From Microbulbifer sp. THAF38 (GTDB lineage Bacteria > Pseudomonadota > Gammaproteobacteria > Pseudomonadales > Cellvibrionaceae): 64,000 bases of DNA. Under the pieces are notes generated by a model. The model saw nothing but the letters and a program-made list of their open reading frames with translations, was not told the DNA's origin and searched no databases. This document shows, one piece after another, positions 25,720 through 35,100 of the stretch; the stretch's first letter is position 1, and the number at the start of each line of letters is the position of its first letter. The position numbers and the translations under genes were made by a program. Location: assembly GCF_009363535.1 (NCBI RefSeq), contig NZ_CP045369.1, positions 372,001 through 436,000 on the forward strand, given 5' to 3'.

Positions 25720-26865
25720 CTAGATAGAGACCTTCTCCACCACCAGGCTGCCGATAGAGTAGCCGGCGCCAAAGGAGCAGATGATTCCGCGCTCGCCTAC
25801 TTGCAGGTCGTCGCTGTGTAGGTTGAAGGCAATGACCGAGCCGGCACTGGCGGTATTGGCGTAGCGATCCAACACTACTGGGGCGCGTTCTTCGCTAGCC
25901 TCATCACCCATCAGTTTCTTGGCGATTAGGTTATTCATGTTGATGTTGGCCTGGTGCAGCCAGTAACGGCTCACCTCGCGGGGATCGGTACCACTCTCGC
26001 GCAGGTGCTCCTCAATATGGGCGGCAGCCATGGGGCAGACTTCCTTGAACACCTTGCGGCCGTTCTGGCGGAACAGCTTGCCGGGGCCGAAGGGATCTAC
26101 ATCGGCGGCGCGCGCGGCATAGCCGAAGTTGGAGCGGATATTGTTGGAGTAGACAGTCTTGGCCTTGGTGCCGAGGATCTCCCAGGCGCTGTCTACGTTG
26201 CAGGTCTCGCGGCGCTCGATCACGCTGGCCACGGCTACATCCCCGAAGATGAAATGGCTGTCGCGATCGGTGAAGTCCACCTGGGGTGAGGCCAGTTCAG
26301 AGTTGATCACCAGCACGGTACGCGCGGCGCCGGAGCAGATGGCATCCACCGCGCGCTGCAGGGAGAAGGTTGCCGAGGAGCAGGCCACTTCCATATCGAA
26401 AGCGAAGCCGTCGATGCCGAGGGCACCCTGAATCTCGATGGCGATTGCCGGGTAGGCGCGCTGCATGTAGGAGGCGCCGACAATCACCAGATCTACATCG
26501 GAGGCCTGCTTGTTGGCTTTTTCCAGTGCCAGCTTGGCGGCTTTCAGGCCCATTTCTGCCTGCACACATAGGTCGTCGTCGTTGCGCTCAGGAATATAGG
26601 GGCGCATGCGCGCGGGATCGAGAATCCCTTCACGGGTCACCACATAGCGGCTCTTGATCCCGGAGGCTTTCTCGATAAATTCTGCCGAGGATTGCGGCTT
26701 GGGCTGCAGCTCGCCGGACTCTATCGCCAAGGCATGCTCCAGGTTGTACTGGGTGGCGTAGGTATTGTAGGCGTCTACCAGCTCTTCGTTGCTGATCGCT
26801 TCTGGAGGGGTCCACAGGCCGGTGCCGCTGATGACAATGCCCCGTGGCAACTTGTATTCACTCAT
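25720..26865 (-). CDS. Beta-ketoacyl-ACP synthase III-like (FabH family) ketosynthase
   Basis: 381 residues from ATG 26865 (MSEYKLPRGI). The thiolase-fold catalytic triad is intact: Cys162 in EVACSSATF, His304 in WLHQANINM and Asn337 in YANTASAG. Such enzymes condense an acyl-CoA or acyl-ACP with malonyl-ACP. At 381 residues it is longer than housekeeping FabH (about 320) because of an insert around residues 35-95 (YNTYATQYNLEHALAIESGE), as in a separate FabH-like clade of marine gammaproteobacteria and pseudomonads. It is not in a fab cluster here, so its role could be an alternative initiation enzyme or part of a secondary pathway. Confidence 0.85.
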   Translation of the reverse strand: MSEYKLPRGIVISGTGLWTPPEAISNEELVDAYNTYATQYNLEHALAIESGELQPKPQSSAEFIEKASGIKSRYVVTREGILDPARMRPYIPERNDDDLCVQAEMGLKAAKLALEKANKQASDVDLVIVGASYMQRAYPAIAIEIQGALGIDGFAFDMEVACSSATFSLQRAVDAICSGAARTVLVINSELASPQVDFTDRDSHFIFGDVAVASVIERRETCNVDSAWEILGTKAKTVYSNNIRSNFGYAARAADVDPFGPGKLFRQNGRKVFKEVCPMAAAHIEEHLRESGTDPREVSRYWLHQANINMNNLIAKKLMGDEASEERAPVVLDRYANTASAGSVIAFNLHSDDLQVGERGIICSFGAGYSIGSLVVEKVSI

Positions 26866-27024
26866 CGCTGAATCCCTGGCTCGCAGCAAAACACCTGCGA
26901 GCAATTAGTCACTAAATAAAACCTTAGCAGTGCCGGCTTGTATGGGATTTTGGTGCCAGAACGGCAAGGCAAGTTATTGTGACGCTTCTGTGACTGTCGG
27001 TCTATCTGCGGTCGCGCCGAAGAG

Positions 27025-27714
27025 TCATGGCGTTCTGGCCAAAACAAAGGCGCTGACCTTGCGCGCGCCGGCTTCCTCGAGTCTCTGTGCCGCCGCCTCC
27101 AGGGTGGCGCCGGTGGTCAATACATCGTCCACCAGCCCGATATGCATTCCCTCAACAGATTCGCGCAGGGCGAAACTCTGCAGCAGGTTGCGCAGGCGCT
27201 GCTGTCGGCGCAATTGGGACTGGGTGCGAGTGGCGCCGGTTTTACATAGCAGGCGCGGTCGCACCGGCAGTTGCCATTGCCGGCCCAGTTCGGCCGCTAT
27301 CAATTGTGCCTGGTTGTAACCACGCTGCCAGTAACGGCGCCAGTGCAAGGGAATGGGGACGAGCAGGTCTGGGGGCTCACTGCAGGGAGTCATCACGGTG
27401 GCGGCTAGCTGCGCCAGGCTATGACCGGCGGCCAAATCGCGCTGGTACTTGAAGCGCTGAATCAGCTGGTTCACCGGATAGGCATACTGCCAGGCAGCCT
27501 GCACCCGCTGGCAGTGGGGCGGCTGGCGCAAACAACTGGGGCAGAGACGCGCGCTGGAGGCCAATGGCAGTGCGCAGCTTTCACAAGCCAAGCCCAGGTA
27601 GGGCAGCTCCCGGGTGCAGCTGGTACAGATACCAAATTCACCGGCTCTATCGCCGCATAAAAGGCACCGTGCCAGGTGGCGGGTGAGTAGGGATGGCATC
27701 AAGCTGTAAACCAT
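27025..27714 (-). CDS. comF: ComF family protein (phosphoribosyltransferase-like)
   Basis: 229 residues. The N-terminal part has zinc-binding Cys pairs (CLLCGDRAGEFGICTSC and CESCALPL...CPSC). The C-terminal part has the PRPP-binding motif GLVDDVLTTGATL. ComF proteins act in DNA uptake in naturally competent bacteria, with an incompletely known mechanism; GntX is the E. coli relative. It is divergent from bioB, as comF/gntX commonly is next to biotin genes in gammaproteobacteria. Confidence 0.92.
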   Translation of the reverse strand: MVYSLMPSLLTRHLARCLLCGDRAGEFGICTSCTRELPYLGLACESCALPLASSARLCPSCLRQPPHCQRVQAAWQYAYPVNQLIQRFKYQRDLAAGHSLAQLAATVMTPCSEPPDLLVPIPLHWRRYWQRGYNQAQLIAAELGRQWQLPVRPRLLCKTGATRTQSQLRRQQRLRNLLQSFALRESVEGMHIGLVDDVLTTGATLEAAAQRLEEAGARKVSAFVLARTP

Positions 27715-27860
27715 AAGAGGGCGTTTGAGTTGACAGCGAATAGTGCCTGGCTAAACTGGCCAGTCTGTTTGGTCGAGTTTGCCACTGCTGCCCATTGCAG
27801 TCACCCCGTCCGAATGCACAACAACAGCACAATAACTCCAGCAACAGAGAGAGTAAGCCT

Positions 27861-28928
27861 GTGACCGCCGCCCAGACCATGCCCGCCGCCGATATCCGCC
27901 ACGACTGGACCCGCCAGCAGGTTCTGGATCTCTTCGCCATGCCGTTTAGCGATCTGATGTTTACCGCGCAGCAGGTTCACCGGACACACTTCGATCCCAA
28001 TCGGGTTCAAGTCAGCACCCTCTGCTCCATCAAGACCGGCGCCTGCCCGGAAGACTGCGCCTACTGTCCGCAGAGCGCCCGTTACGATACCGGGCTGGAG
28101 TGGGAAAAGTTGATGAAGGTGGAAAAGGTGCTGGAGGAAGCCCGCGCGGCCAAGGCCGGTGGTGCCACCCGTTTTTGTATGGGCGCTGCCTGGCGCTCGC
28201 CCAAGAAAAAAGATATGCCTTACGTCACCCAGATGGTGCGCGAAGTGAAGGCGTTGGGGATGGAAACCTGTATGACTCTGGGCATGCTGAATGAGGACCA
28301 GGCGCAGGAGTTAGCTGATGCCGGGCTCGACTATTACAACCACAATCTGGATACCTCGCCGGAATACTACGGTGAGATTATTACCACCCGCACCTACCAG
28401 GATCGACTGCAGACCTTAGGGCGAGTGCGTGCTGCCGGTATGAAAGTCTGCGCCGGCGGTATCGTCGGTATGGGCGAGGGCGACAAGGACCGCGCCGGCC
28501 TGCTGATGCAACTGGCCAACCTGCCCGAGCACCCGGAGTCGGTGCCCATCAATATGTTGGTGAAAGTGGCCGGCACACCGCTGGAGCAAGAAAAGGACCT
28601 AGATCCCTTCGAATTTATTCGCTGCATCGCCGTAGCGCGCATCATGATGCCCAAGTCCCATGTGCGCCTGTCCGCCGGGCGCGAACAGATGAGCGATGAA
28701 ATGCAGTCCATGGCTTTCCTCGCCGGCGCCAACTCCATCTTCTACGGCGAGAAGCTGCTGACCACCGCCAACCCCGAGGCCAACAAGGATATGCAGCTGT
28801 TCTCCCGCCTGGGTATCCAGCCGGAGGAGTATCAGCAGTACGCCGATGAGAGCGCAGTGGAAGCGGAGCTGAACGCACAAATTACCGAGCAGCAAAACGA
28901 CGCTTTCTTTTACGATGCGGCCAAATGA
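27861..28928 (+). CDS. bioB: Biotin synthase BioB
   Basis: Radical SAM enzyme inserting sulfur into dethiobiotin to make biotin. The 4Fe-4S motif CPEDCAYC follows the conserved [10 protein letters not shown]; the sequence continues with the typical [26 protein letters not shown] and RLSAGREQM (2Fe-2S ligand Arg region). I chose GTG 27861 (GAGAGAG upstream) because the open frame's TTG at 27795 has no ribosome-binding site; ATG 27879 is also possible. Its stop overlaps the bioF start by 4 bases. No BirA operator was recognised upstream. Confidence 0.97.
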   Translation: MTAAQTMPAADIRHDWTRQQVLDLFAMPFSDLMFTAQQVHRTHFDPNRVQVSTLCSIKTGACPEDCAYCPQSARYDTGLEWEKLMKVEKVLEEARAAKAGGATRFCMGAAWRSPKKKDMPYVTQMVREVKALGMETCMTLGMLNEDQAQELADAGLDYYNHNLDTSPEYYGEIITTRTYQDRLQTLGRVRAAGMKVCAGGIVGMGEGDKDRAGLLMQLANLPEHPESVPINMLVKVAGTPLEQEKDLDPFEFIRCIAVARIMMPKSHVRLSAGREQMSDEMQSMAFLAGANSIFYGEKLLTTANPEANKDMQLFSRLGIQPEEYQQYADESAVEAELNAQITEQQNDAFFYDAAK

Positions 28929-30118
28929 CCCTGGATAAAACCCTGCGTCAGCGTCTCGATGAGCGGCACCGGGACAACCTCTACCGCCAGATCAAAACCC
29001 TGGAAGCGGCGCCCAATCCCACCGCTGTAGTGGGTGGGCGAGAGTTGCTGACGTTCAGCAGCAATGATTATTTGGGGTTGGCAAGCCACTCAGAAGTTAT
29101 TCGTGCCCAGCAGGCCGGTGCCGAGTTGGGCGCTGGTGCCACCGCCTCCCACCTGGTCAATGGTCATTTCCAGGTCCATCAACAGTTGCAGCAAAGCCTT
29201 GCCGAAGCCACCGGGCGCGAGGCCGCACTGGTTTTTTCCAGTGGTTATATGGCCAATGTGGGTACACTCTGTGCGCTGCTGGGCCGCGCTGACAATGTTA
29301 TTTCCGACAAGCTCAACCACGCCTCGCTCATTGACGGTGCGCGATTGAGTGGCGCCAACAGCTTGCGCTTCGCCCACAGCGATCTGGGGGCTCTGCGTCG
29401 CCAGCTACAGCGGGCCGCCGACAGAGGCGGCAATACCCTTGTGGCGGTAGATGGCGTTTACAGTATGGACGGTGACCTGGCCCCACTGGCGGACATAGCC
29501 GCCCTGTGCCGGGAATTCAGCGCCTGGTTGATGGTGGATGAAGCCCACGGCTTTGGAGTGATGGGAAGTGAACAGCTGCCCCTCGCCGGCAGTGGCGCAG
29601 CCGCCGGACTCGGCCAGGATGCGCTGCCGGTGCTGATGGGCACCCTGGGCAAAGCCGCCGGCAATGCGGGTGCCTTTGTGGCCGGCTCGCAAGCTCTGAT
29701 CGATTATTTGGTGCAGTTTGCACGGCCCTATATCTATACCACCGGTATGCCACCGGCGGTGGCGTCAGGCTGTAATGCGGCGATTAAACTGATGCGCAGT
29801 GAACCCGAATTGAATCGGCGTCTGCAGGCGAATATCACTTATTTCCGCCGGTGTGCGACGCAAGCGAATTTACCTTTGACGTATTCATCCAGTGCGATTC
29901 AGCCAATTGTGCTCGGCTGTGAAGAAACTGTGATGGCTGTGTCCGCACAGTTGGAGCAGCGTGGCTTTCTGGTGGGTGCTATTCGCCCACCCACCGTGCC
30001 TGCAGGTACCGCCCGCCTCAGAATCACCTTGAGTGCTTCCCATAGTTACAGCCAGATTGATGCCTTAATAGACGCATTGTCGGCGGAGCTTCAGGAAAAA
30101 ATGGCGGTGCCTTCGTGA
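28925..30118 (+). CDS. bioF: 8-Amino-7-oxononanoate synthase BioF
   Basis: PLP enzyme condensing pimeloyl-ACP with L-alanine to give 8-amino-7-oxononanoate. The 397 residues carry [13 protein letters not shown] (Asp and His contacting PLP) and the Schiff-base Lys in [16 protein letters not shown] overlaps the bioB stop, and its own stop overlaps the next start, both as 4-base overlaps, so bioB-bioF-bioHC is a coupled operon. Confidence 0.96.
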   Translation: MTLDKTLRQRLDERHRDNLYRQIKTLEAAPNPTAVVGGRELLTFSSNDYLGLASHSEVIRAQQAGAELGAGATASHLVNGHFQVHQQLQQSLAEATGREAALVFSSGYMANVGTLCALLGRADNVISDKLNHASLIDGARLSGANSLRFAHSDLGALRRQLQRAADRGGNTLVAVDGVYSMDGDLAPLADIAALCREFSAWLMVDEAHGFGVMGSEQLPLAGSGAAAGLGQDALPVLMGTLGKAAGNAGAFVAGSQALIDYLVQFARPYIYTTGMPPAVASGCNAAIKLMRSEPELNRRLQANITYFRRCATQANLPLTYSSSAIQPIVLGCEETVMAVSAQLEQRGFLVGAIRPPTVPAGTARLRITLSASHSYSQIDALIDALSAELQEKMAVPS

Positions 30119-31674
30119 CTGAGGTAGAGAGTCAAATAGAGAACCTGGTGTTTCTGCATGGCTGGGGCGGAGATAACGGGCCCTGGCAGCCGCTACTTGA
30201 AGCTGTACATGAACAGCTGGCACAGCCCCTGACTTGTATCGAGTTACCGGGGTGTGGTGAGCGCAGCAACGAGCCCTGGCCGCAACTAGAGACACTTTTA
30301 CAGCAGCTGTATAAAGAGCTACCCAACAACTGTGTTCTGATTGGGCACTCCCTCGGCGGCATGTTGGCCCTACAGTTGGCGGCCAGGCCGGGACAAGAAA
30401 AAATTCTCGGTGTTGTCACCATCTCCGCCAATGCCTGTTTTGTGGAGCGGGACAATTGGCCGGGTATGCAGCGGCGTGTTTTCGAGAGATTTCGCAAAGC
30501 CTTTGTGCAGGACCCCTACGCAATTTGGGAGCGCTTTTGTGCCCTGCAATCCCATGGTGACAGTGCCATGCGCGACCTGCTCAAACAGCTGAAAGAGCGC
30601 AAGCCCAATATCAATGTCGAAGCCTGGACGCGGGCCCTGGACTGCCTGGCAGACCTGGATAATCGTCAACTACTGCAGACACTCGGAGTCCCCACGCTGC
30701 ATCTATTTGGTAAGCAGGATGCCCTGGTGCCCCAAACTGCCGTAGAGGAAATTCAGGGCTGTGGTGCAGCGGTAGAAGTGTTTGAAGGCTGTGGCCATAA
30801 ACCGTATTTATCCCAGCCGCGCCAAGTGGCGGAGCGATTGCGGCATTTTGTTGAGAATCTATCCCCGCTTGATAGAGAGATTTCCGAGCCTTTCGATAAA
30901 TCCGCCGTGGCGCGCTCCTTTGGCCGCGCTGTCGCCAGCTATGACGACTGCGCGCATATACAGAGAGCGGTGTGTCGGCAGCTGATGAAAATGGCGGATC
31001 GCCACTGGGCACCGCGCACTATTCTCGATCTGGGCAGCGGCACCGGTTTTGGCAGTGAGTTACTGCGCCAGCATTTTCCCGAGGCGCGGATTATCGCCCT
31101 GGATCTGGCGGAAGATATGTTGCGCTACGCCCGCACAGAGCGCCCCGAGGCAGATGATTATATTGCCGCAGATGCGGAACAGCTGCCCCTGACAGACGAC
31201 AGCGTGGATCTGGTGTTCTCTAGCATGGCGCTGCAGTGGTGCTATCGCTTACCGCAGCTGTTTGCCGAGTTGCGCCGGGTACTTTCCCCGAAGGGGCACT
31301 GTCTGGTGGCGACGCTGGGACCGGGTACCCTGGCAGAGCTGCGCAGCAGCTGGGCCCAGTTGGATGGCGATGTGCACGTCAATCGTTTCCTACCGCTGGC
31401 CAAGTGGCGAGAGGCGGCGGCGCAATCACAGTTAAATGGTGATGTACTCGACGAGCGGCGTCTGTTCTATTTCAATAGCCTGCGCCAGCTGATGAAGGAA
31501 TTAAAAGGCGTGGGGGCACACAATATTAATCGCGCCGCCAAGCGGGGGATGACCGGGCGCGCCAGGTTACAGCAACTGGCCGAAGCCTATGAAAACCTCA
31601 GACAGCCCGAAGGGCTGCCTGTGAGTTATGAAGTCATCTATATGAAGCTGGCCCGTGCACCCGATCAGGGGTAG
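30115..31674 (+). CDS. bioHC: BioH-BioC fusion: pimeloyl-ACP methyl ester esterase / malonyl-ACP O-methyltransferase
   Basis: 519 residues from GTG 30115. Residues 1-250 form an alpha/beta hydrolase with an intact triad, Ser79 in GHSLGG, Asp202 in LFGKQDALVP and His228 in GCGHKPYL, numbered close to E. coli BioH. Residues about 258-519 form BioC: its typical N-terminus KSAVARSFGRAVASYD, the SAM-binding LDLGSGTGFG (305-314), and SSMALQW. BioC methylates malonyl-ACP so that the fatty-acid machinery can extend it; BioH removes the methyl group from pimeloyl-ACP methyl ester. One chain thus opens and closes the pathway. BioC/BioH fusions are known in some related marine bacteria. Its end overlaps a convergent gene by 10 bases. 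Confidence 0.93.
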   Translation: MTEVESQIENLVFLHGWGGDNGPWQPLLEAVHEQLAQPLTCIELPGCGERSNEPWPQLETLLQQLYKELPNNCVLIGHSLGGMLALQLAARPGQEKILGVVTISANACFVERDNWPGMQRRVFERFRKAFVQDPYAIWERFCALQSHGDSAMRDLLKQLKERKPNINVEAWTRALDCLADLDNRQLLQTLGVPTLHLFGKQDALVPQTAVEEIQGCGAAVEVFEGCGHKPYLSQPRQVAERLRHFVENLSPLDREISEPFDKSAVARSFGRAVASYDDCAHIQRAVCRQLMKMADRHWAPRTILDLGSGTGFGSELLRQHFPEARIIALDLAEDMLRYARTERPEADDYIAADAEQLPLTDDSVDLVFSSMALQWCYRLPQLFAELRRVLSPKGHCLVATLGPGTLAELRSSWAQLDGDVHVNRFLPLAKWREAAAQSQLNGDVLDERRLFYFNSLRQLMKELKGVGAHNINRAAKRGMTGRARLQQLAEAYENLRQPEGLPVSYEVIYMKLARAPDQG

Positions 31675-32153
31675 ATATCGATAGGGATTGGGGTTTTCAC
31701 CAGCGCCCAGATCTCGTCCATCTCCCGGTTGGAGGCCACCGCGATACAGCCATCGGTCCAGTTGTTGCGGCGCAGGTGTCTTTCCATATAGGACCACTCG
31801 GGTTTGATGCCGTGGATCATGATATCGCCGCCGGGGCTGACCCCCATTTTGGCTGCCCGCGCACGGTCCTGTTTATTTGGATAGGACACATGAATAGAGC
31901 GGTAGAAACGGCTGTTGGGGTTTTTCCAGTCGAGGGTGTAGCGCCCTTCGGGGGTGCGTTCATCTCCCTCGCGGACCTTGTGTCCTCTGGGATTATCGCC
32001 GAAGGAGACGGTGTAGCTTTTCACTACCCGGCCGTCGCGAATCAGCTGCATCAGCTTCTTCGACTTGTACACAACAACATGATCGACAGGAGTTACTTTT
32101 GCTGAGGCGAACAGAGGCATCGCCAGCAACAGGGCAAGAGTCAGGTATCGCAT
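31665..32153 (-). CDS. L,D-transpeptidase (YkuD) family protein, exported
   Basis: 162 residues with a signal peptide (MRYLTLALLLAMPLFASA) and a YkuD domain: VVYKSKKLMQLIRDGRV at the start and the catalytic HGIK...TDGCIAV motif, where Cys in TDGC is the nucleophile. It probably forms 3-3 peptidoglycan cross-links or attaches or removes proteins (YafK-like length). It lies on the opposite strand between bioHC and bioD. Confidence 0.88.
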   Translation of the reverse strand: MRYLTLALLLAMPLFASAKVTPVDHVVVYKSKKLMQLIRDGRVVKSYTVSFGDNPRGHKVREGDERTPEGRYTLDWKNPNSRFYRSIHVSYPNKQDRARAAKMGVSPGGDIMIHGIKPEWSYMERHLRRNNWTDGCIAVASNREMDEIWALVKTPIPIDIYP

Positions 32154-32387
32154 GGTCTCTAAGCTGCTTGAATGTTTTCAGTTATTTCGAGATTTCCCGC
32201 GTCCCTGCAGAGCAGTTTCCCCTTTTGAGGGAATTATTTTGTGAGCGCGGCCCCGTGCCTTTGTTATCAGTGCTTGGCTTGATTTGTTCAAAATCTGCGC
32301 TACACGGCTAAATTATCATCAAGTGGCTGGCGTGAAAAGTCACCACAAGAAAAAATTTGAACTTTTTGAATAGGGGAGGCCTTGGCC

Positions 32388-33074
32388 TTGGGCAGAAGTT
32401 ATTTTGTAACCGGTACCGATACCGAAGTGGGCAAGACCTTTGTCAGCGCTGCCCTACTCACAGCAGCCGCTAACGTGGGAGTGCAAACCGCAGCGGTAAA
32501 ACCGGTGGCCTCCGGCTGTGAGCAAACTGAACACGGACTGCGCAATGAGGATGCCCTGCTATTACAGGAGGCGATGACCTTGCAGCTGCCTTACCAGCAG
32601 GTGAACCCCTTCGCTTTGGAGCCGGCAATTGCCCCCCATATCGCCGCCATAGAAGCGGGCAAGCAGCTCAATGTATCGCGCATGGCAGGCGTCTGCCGCG
32701 GTGTGATGTGTGCCGGTGCCGATCTGGTGTTGATCGAGGGCGCCGGCGGCTGGCGCACGCCCCTGGGTCCGAGGGCCTTTTTGTCGCAACTGCCGCGGGA
32801 GTTGAACACCCCGGTGATTCTGGTGGTGGGTATGCAGCTGGGTTGTATCAACCACGCATTACTGACCGCCGAGGCCATCCGCCAAGATGGTCTGCCTCTG
32901 GCGGGTTGGGTGGCCAACTTCGTCCGTCCGGGCATGGCGCGGGCCGAGGAAAACCTGGCCACCCTTGAGGCCCTGCTGCCGGCGCCACTGCTCGGTGTGG
33001 TGCCCCACAGCGAGTCGCGGGATTACCGCGAAGCGGCACAACACCTGGATATCCGCCCGCTGCTGCCCGCTTAA
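32388..33074 (+). CDS. bioD: Dethiobiotin synthetase BioD
   Basis: ATP-dependent ring closure of 7,8-diaminopelargonic acid with CO2. P-loop GTDTEVGKTF at the N-terminus, KPVASGC, and LIEGAGGWRTPL are the family motifs. No ATG exists near the start. TTG 32388 lies 8 bases after GGGGAGG, while TTG 32382 is only 2 bases after it, so 32388 (MGRSYFVTGT) is the better start; 228 residues. Separated from bioBF-HC by the L,D-transpeptidase gene. No bioA was seen in the window. Confidence 0.94.
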   Translation: MGRSYFVTGTDTEVGKTFVSAALLTAAANVGVQTAAVKPVASGCEQTEHGLRNEDALLLQEAMTLQLPYQQVNPFALEPAIAPHIAAIEAGKQLNVSRMAGVCRGVMCAGADLVLIEGAGGWRTPLGPRAFLSQLPRELNTPVILVVGMQLGCINHALLTAEAIRQDGLPLAGWVANFVRPGMARAEENLATLEALLPAPLLGVVPHSESRDYREAAQHLDIRPLLPA

Positions 33075-33124
33075 AGCACCCGCACAAGCCTTTTGCAACC
33101 GGGCCCCGTGAGGGCCCAAACCAG

Positions 33125-33153
33125 TTGACTTTGTACGCCTTCGGCCCTAGATT
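33125..33153 (+). promoter_or_regulatory. Sigma-70 promoter of the acyl-CoA dehydrogenase gene
   Basis: TTGACT (33125-33130) and TAGATT (33148-33153) with 17-base spacing, 40 bases before the ATG at 33193. The -10 box abuts the PsrA-type dyad. Confidence 0.7.
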
Positions 33154-33169
33154 CAAACAAGCGTTTGAA
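33152..33169. promoter_or_regulatory. PsrA-type operator
   Basis: TTCAAAC-AAGC-GTTTGAA, an 18-base inverted repeat matching the known PsrA pattern (C/G)AAAC-N2-4-GTTT(G/C). It overlaps the -10 end and the start site, so PsrA binding would repress and long-chain acyl ligands would derepress. Confidence 0.7.
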
Positions 33170-33192
33170 AGATCTGAATGAGGACCGGGAGC

Positions 33193-34974
33193 ATGGCCGA
33201 CTACAAGGCGCCACTGCGGGAGATGAACTTCCTGCTGCACGAAGTATTTGCTGCGGAAAAACTCTGGGCGGAACTGCCCGGATTGGCCGGAGCTGTGGAT
33301 CGCGAAACCGCAGATGCGATTCTCGAAGAGATGGCCAAGTTGGCTTCCAACACCCTGGACCCGATCAACCGCAGCGGTGACGAAGAGGGTTGCCATTGGA
33401 ACGAAGGCGTTGTGACCACCCCCACGGGCTTCAAAGAAGCCTACGCCACTTTCTGTGAGGGCGGCTGGGGCGCGCTGTTGGGCAACCCGGAGTACGGCGG
33501 CATGGGTATGCCGAAGATGCTGGGTGCCCAGGTTGAGGAAATGATCAACGCCTCCAATATCTCCTTCGCGCTCTACCCGGTACTGACCAACGGTGCCTGC
33601 CTGGCAATCGATGCCCATGCCAGTGAAGAACTGAAGCAGAAATTCCTGCCCAAGATGTACGAGGGCACCTGGGCCGGTGCTATGGACCTGACCGAGCCTC
33701 ACGCCGGCACCGATCTGGGTATTATCCGCACCAAGGCCGAGCCCCGCGAAGATGGCAGTTACAGCATTAGCGGCAGCAAGATCTTTATCACCGGTGGTGA
33801 CCAGGACTTGTCCGAAAATATTATTCACCTGGTACTGGCCAAGCTGCCGGACGCACCCAAGGGCCCTAAAGGCATCTCCCTGTTCCTGGTGCCGAAGTAC
33901 AAGGTGAACGAAGACGGCAGCGTCGGTGAGAGCAATAACGTTAATTGCGGTTCCATCGAGCACAAGATGGGCATTAAAGCCTCCGCTACTTGTGCGATGA
34001 ATTTCGACGGTGCCCAGGGTTGGCTGGTGGGTGAGGAGAACAAGGGCCTCGCCGCTATGTTTACCATGATGAACTACGAGCGCCTGGGTGTGGGTATCCA
34101 GGGCCTCGGCGCCTCTGATCGCTCCTACCAGAACGCCCTGGAATACGCCCGTGATCGTATCCAGAGCCGTTCCCCTGCCGGTGCCCAGCAGCCCGAAAAA
34201 GCGGCTGACCCGATTATCGTGCACCCCGATGTGCGCCGTATGCTGCTCACCCAGAAAGCGCTGGTCGGCGGCGGTCGCGCCCTATCCACCTACGTGGCAC
34301 AGTGGCTGGATATCTCCAAGTTCGGCGAAGGTGAAGAGAAGAAAAACGCCGAGGCTATGGTGGCGTTGCTGACTCCCGTGGCCAAAGCCTTCACCACCGA
34401 TATGGGCCTCGACTGCACCGTAATCGGCCAGCAGGTCTTCGGCGGCCACGGCTATATCCGCGAGTGGGGCCAGGAGCAGCTGGTGCGCGATGTGCGTATC
34501 ACCCAGATTTACGAGGGCACCAACGGTATTCAGGCATTGGACCTGGTGGGCCGCAAGACCGTCGCCAGCGGTGGCGCTCTGTTCGAGCTGTTTGCCGCGG
34601 ACGTACAGAAGTTTATCGAAAGCCAGGTTGATCGCGAGGCGATGGCGGAGTTTGTACAGCCGCTGGCAGTCGAGTTGCAGCGCCTGCGCGAGGCCACCGA
34701 GAAGATGATCGCAGCCACCAAGGAAGACCCCCACGCGCCGGGTGCAGCTTCGGTGGAATACCTGCATCTATTTGGCTATGTGGCCTACGCATTTATGTGG
34801 GCCAAGGTGGTTGCAGTAGCGCTGGACAAGCAGGAGGCGGACAGCTTCTACAAGGGCCAGGTGAAAACTGCACGCTTCTACTTTGCGCGCTTACTGCCGC
34901 GCACCCAGGCACTGGCCGGCAGCGTAAACGCCGGCAGCGCCACGCTGATGGACCTGGAGGAGGAACTGTTTTAA
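33193..34974 (+). CDS. Long acyl-CoA dehydrogenase (FadE/DmdC-like)
   Basis: 593 residues, FAD-dependent first step of beta-oxidation. It has the usual acyl-CoA dehydrogenase core (MDLTEPHAGTDLG, KIFITGGDQDLSENIIHLVL) with the catalytic Glu in QIYEGTNGIQALDL, plus a C-terminal extension of about 120 residues typical of the DmdC/FadE5-type subgroup. I chose ATG 33193 (MADYKAPLREMNF, the conserved family N-terminus) with AGGA 8 bases upstream, over ATG 33178. The PsrA-type operator points to fatty acyl-CoA substrates rather than methylmercaptopropionyl-CoA, but either is possible. Confidence 0.92.
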   Translation: MADYKAPLREMNFLLHEVFAAEKLWAELPGLAGAVDRETADAILEEMAKLASNTLDPINRSGDEEGCHWNEGVVTTPTGFKEAYATFCEGGWGALLGNPEYGGMGMPKMLGAQVEEMINASNISFALYPVLTNGACLAIDAHASEELKQKFLPKMYEGTWAGAMDLTEPHAGTDLGIIRTKAEPREDGSYSISGSKIFITGGDQDLSENIIHLVLAKLPDAPKGPKGISLFLVPKYKVNEDGSVGESNNVNCGSIEHKMGIKASATCAMNFDGAQGWLVGEENKGLAAMFTMMNYERLGVGIQGLGASDRSYQNALEYARDRIQSRSPAGAQQPEKAADPIIVHPDVRRMLLTQKALVGGGRALSTYVAQWLDISKFGEGEEKKNAEAMVALLTPVAKAFTTDMGLDCTVIGQQVFGGHGYIREWGQEQLVRDVRITQIYEGTNGIQALDLVGRKTVASGGALFELFAADVQKFIESQVDREAMAEFVQPLAVELQRLREATEKMIAATKEDPHAPGAASVEYLHLFGYVAYAFMWAKVVAVALDKQEADSFYKGQVKTARFYFARLLPRTQALAGSVNAGSATLMDLEEELF

Positions 34975-35000
34975 CAGCCCTTTCACCGGACTTTAAAAAA

Positions 35001-35024
35001 GCCCCGCATCGCGGGGCTTTTTTT
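35001..35024 (+). terminator. Rho-independent terminator after the acyl-CoA dehydrogenase
   Basis: GCCCCGC (35001-35007), loop ATC, GCGGGGC (35011-35017), then seven T. An A-run precedes it, so it could act in both directions. Confidence 0.9.
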
Positions 35025-35100
35025 ATGGAGTCGTTTTTCGCTTTCTCCTACACTCGGGTCATAACTATTCAGGGAATAACAATAAAGAGCGAAACAGCCA

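Noticed and set aside
27715..27860. BirA-type operator in the comF-bioB divergent region
   Set aside because: No TGTAAACC...GGTTTACA dyad was found.
33095..33120. GGGCCC repeat after bioD as a terminator
   Set aside because: The short stem CGTGA-looped GGGCCC is not followed by a T-run.
32848..34224. 458-codon minus-strand frame opposite bioD and the acyl-CoA dehydrogenase
   Set aside because: It runs antisense through two intact genes and the PsrA-type promoter; low-complexity shadow of high-GC codons.
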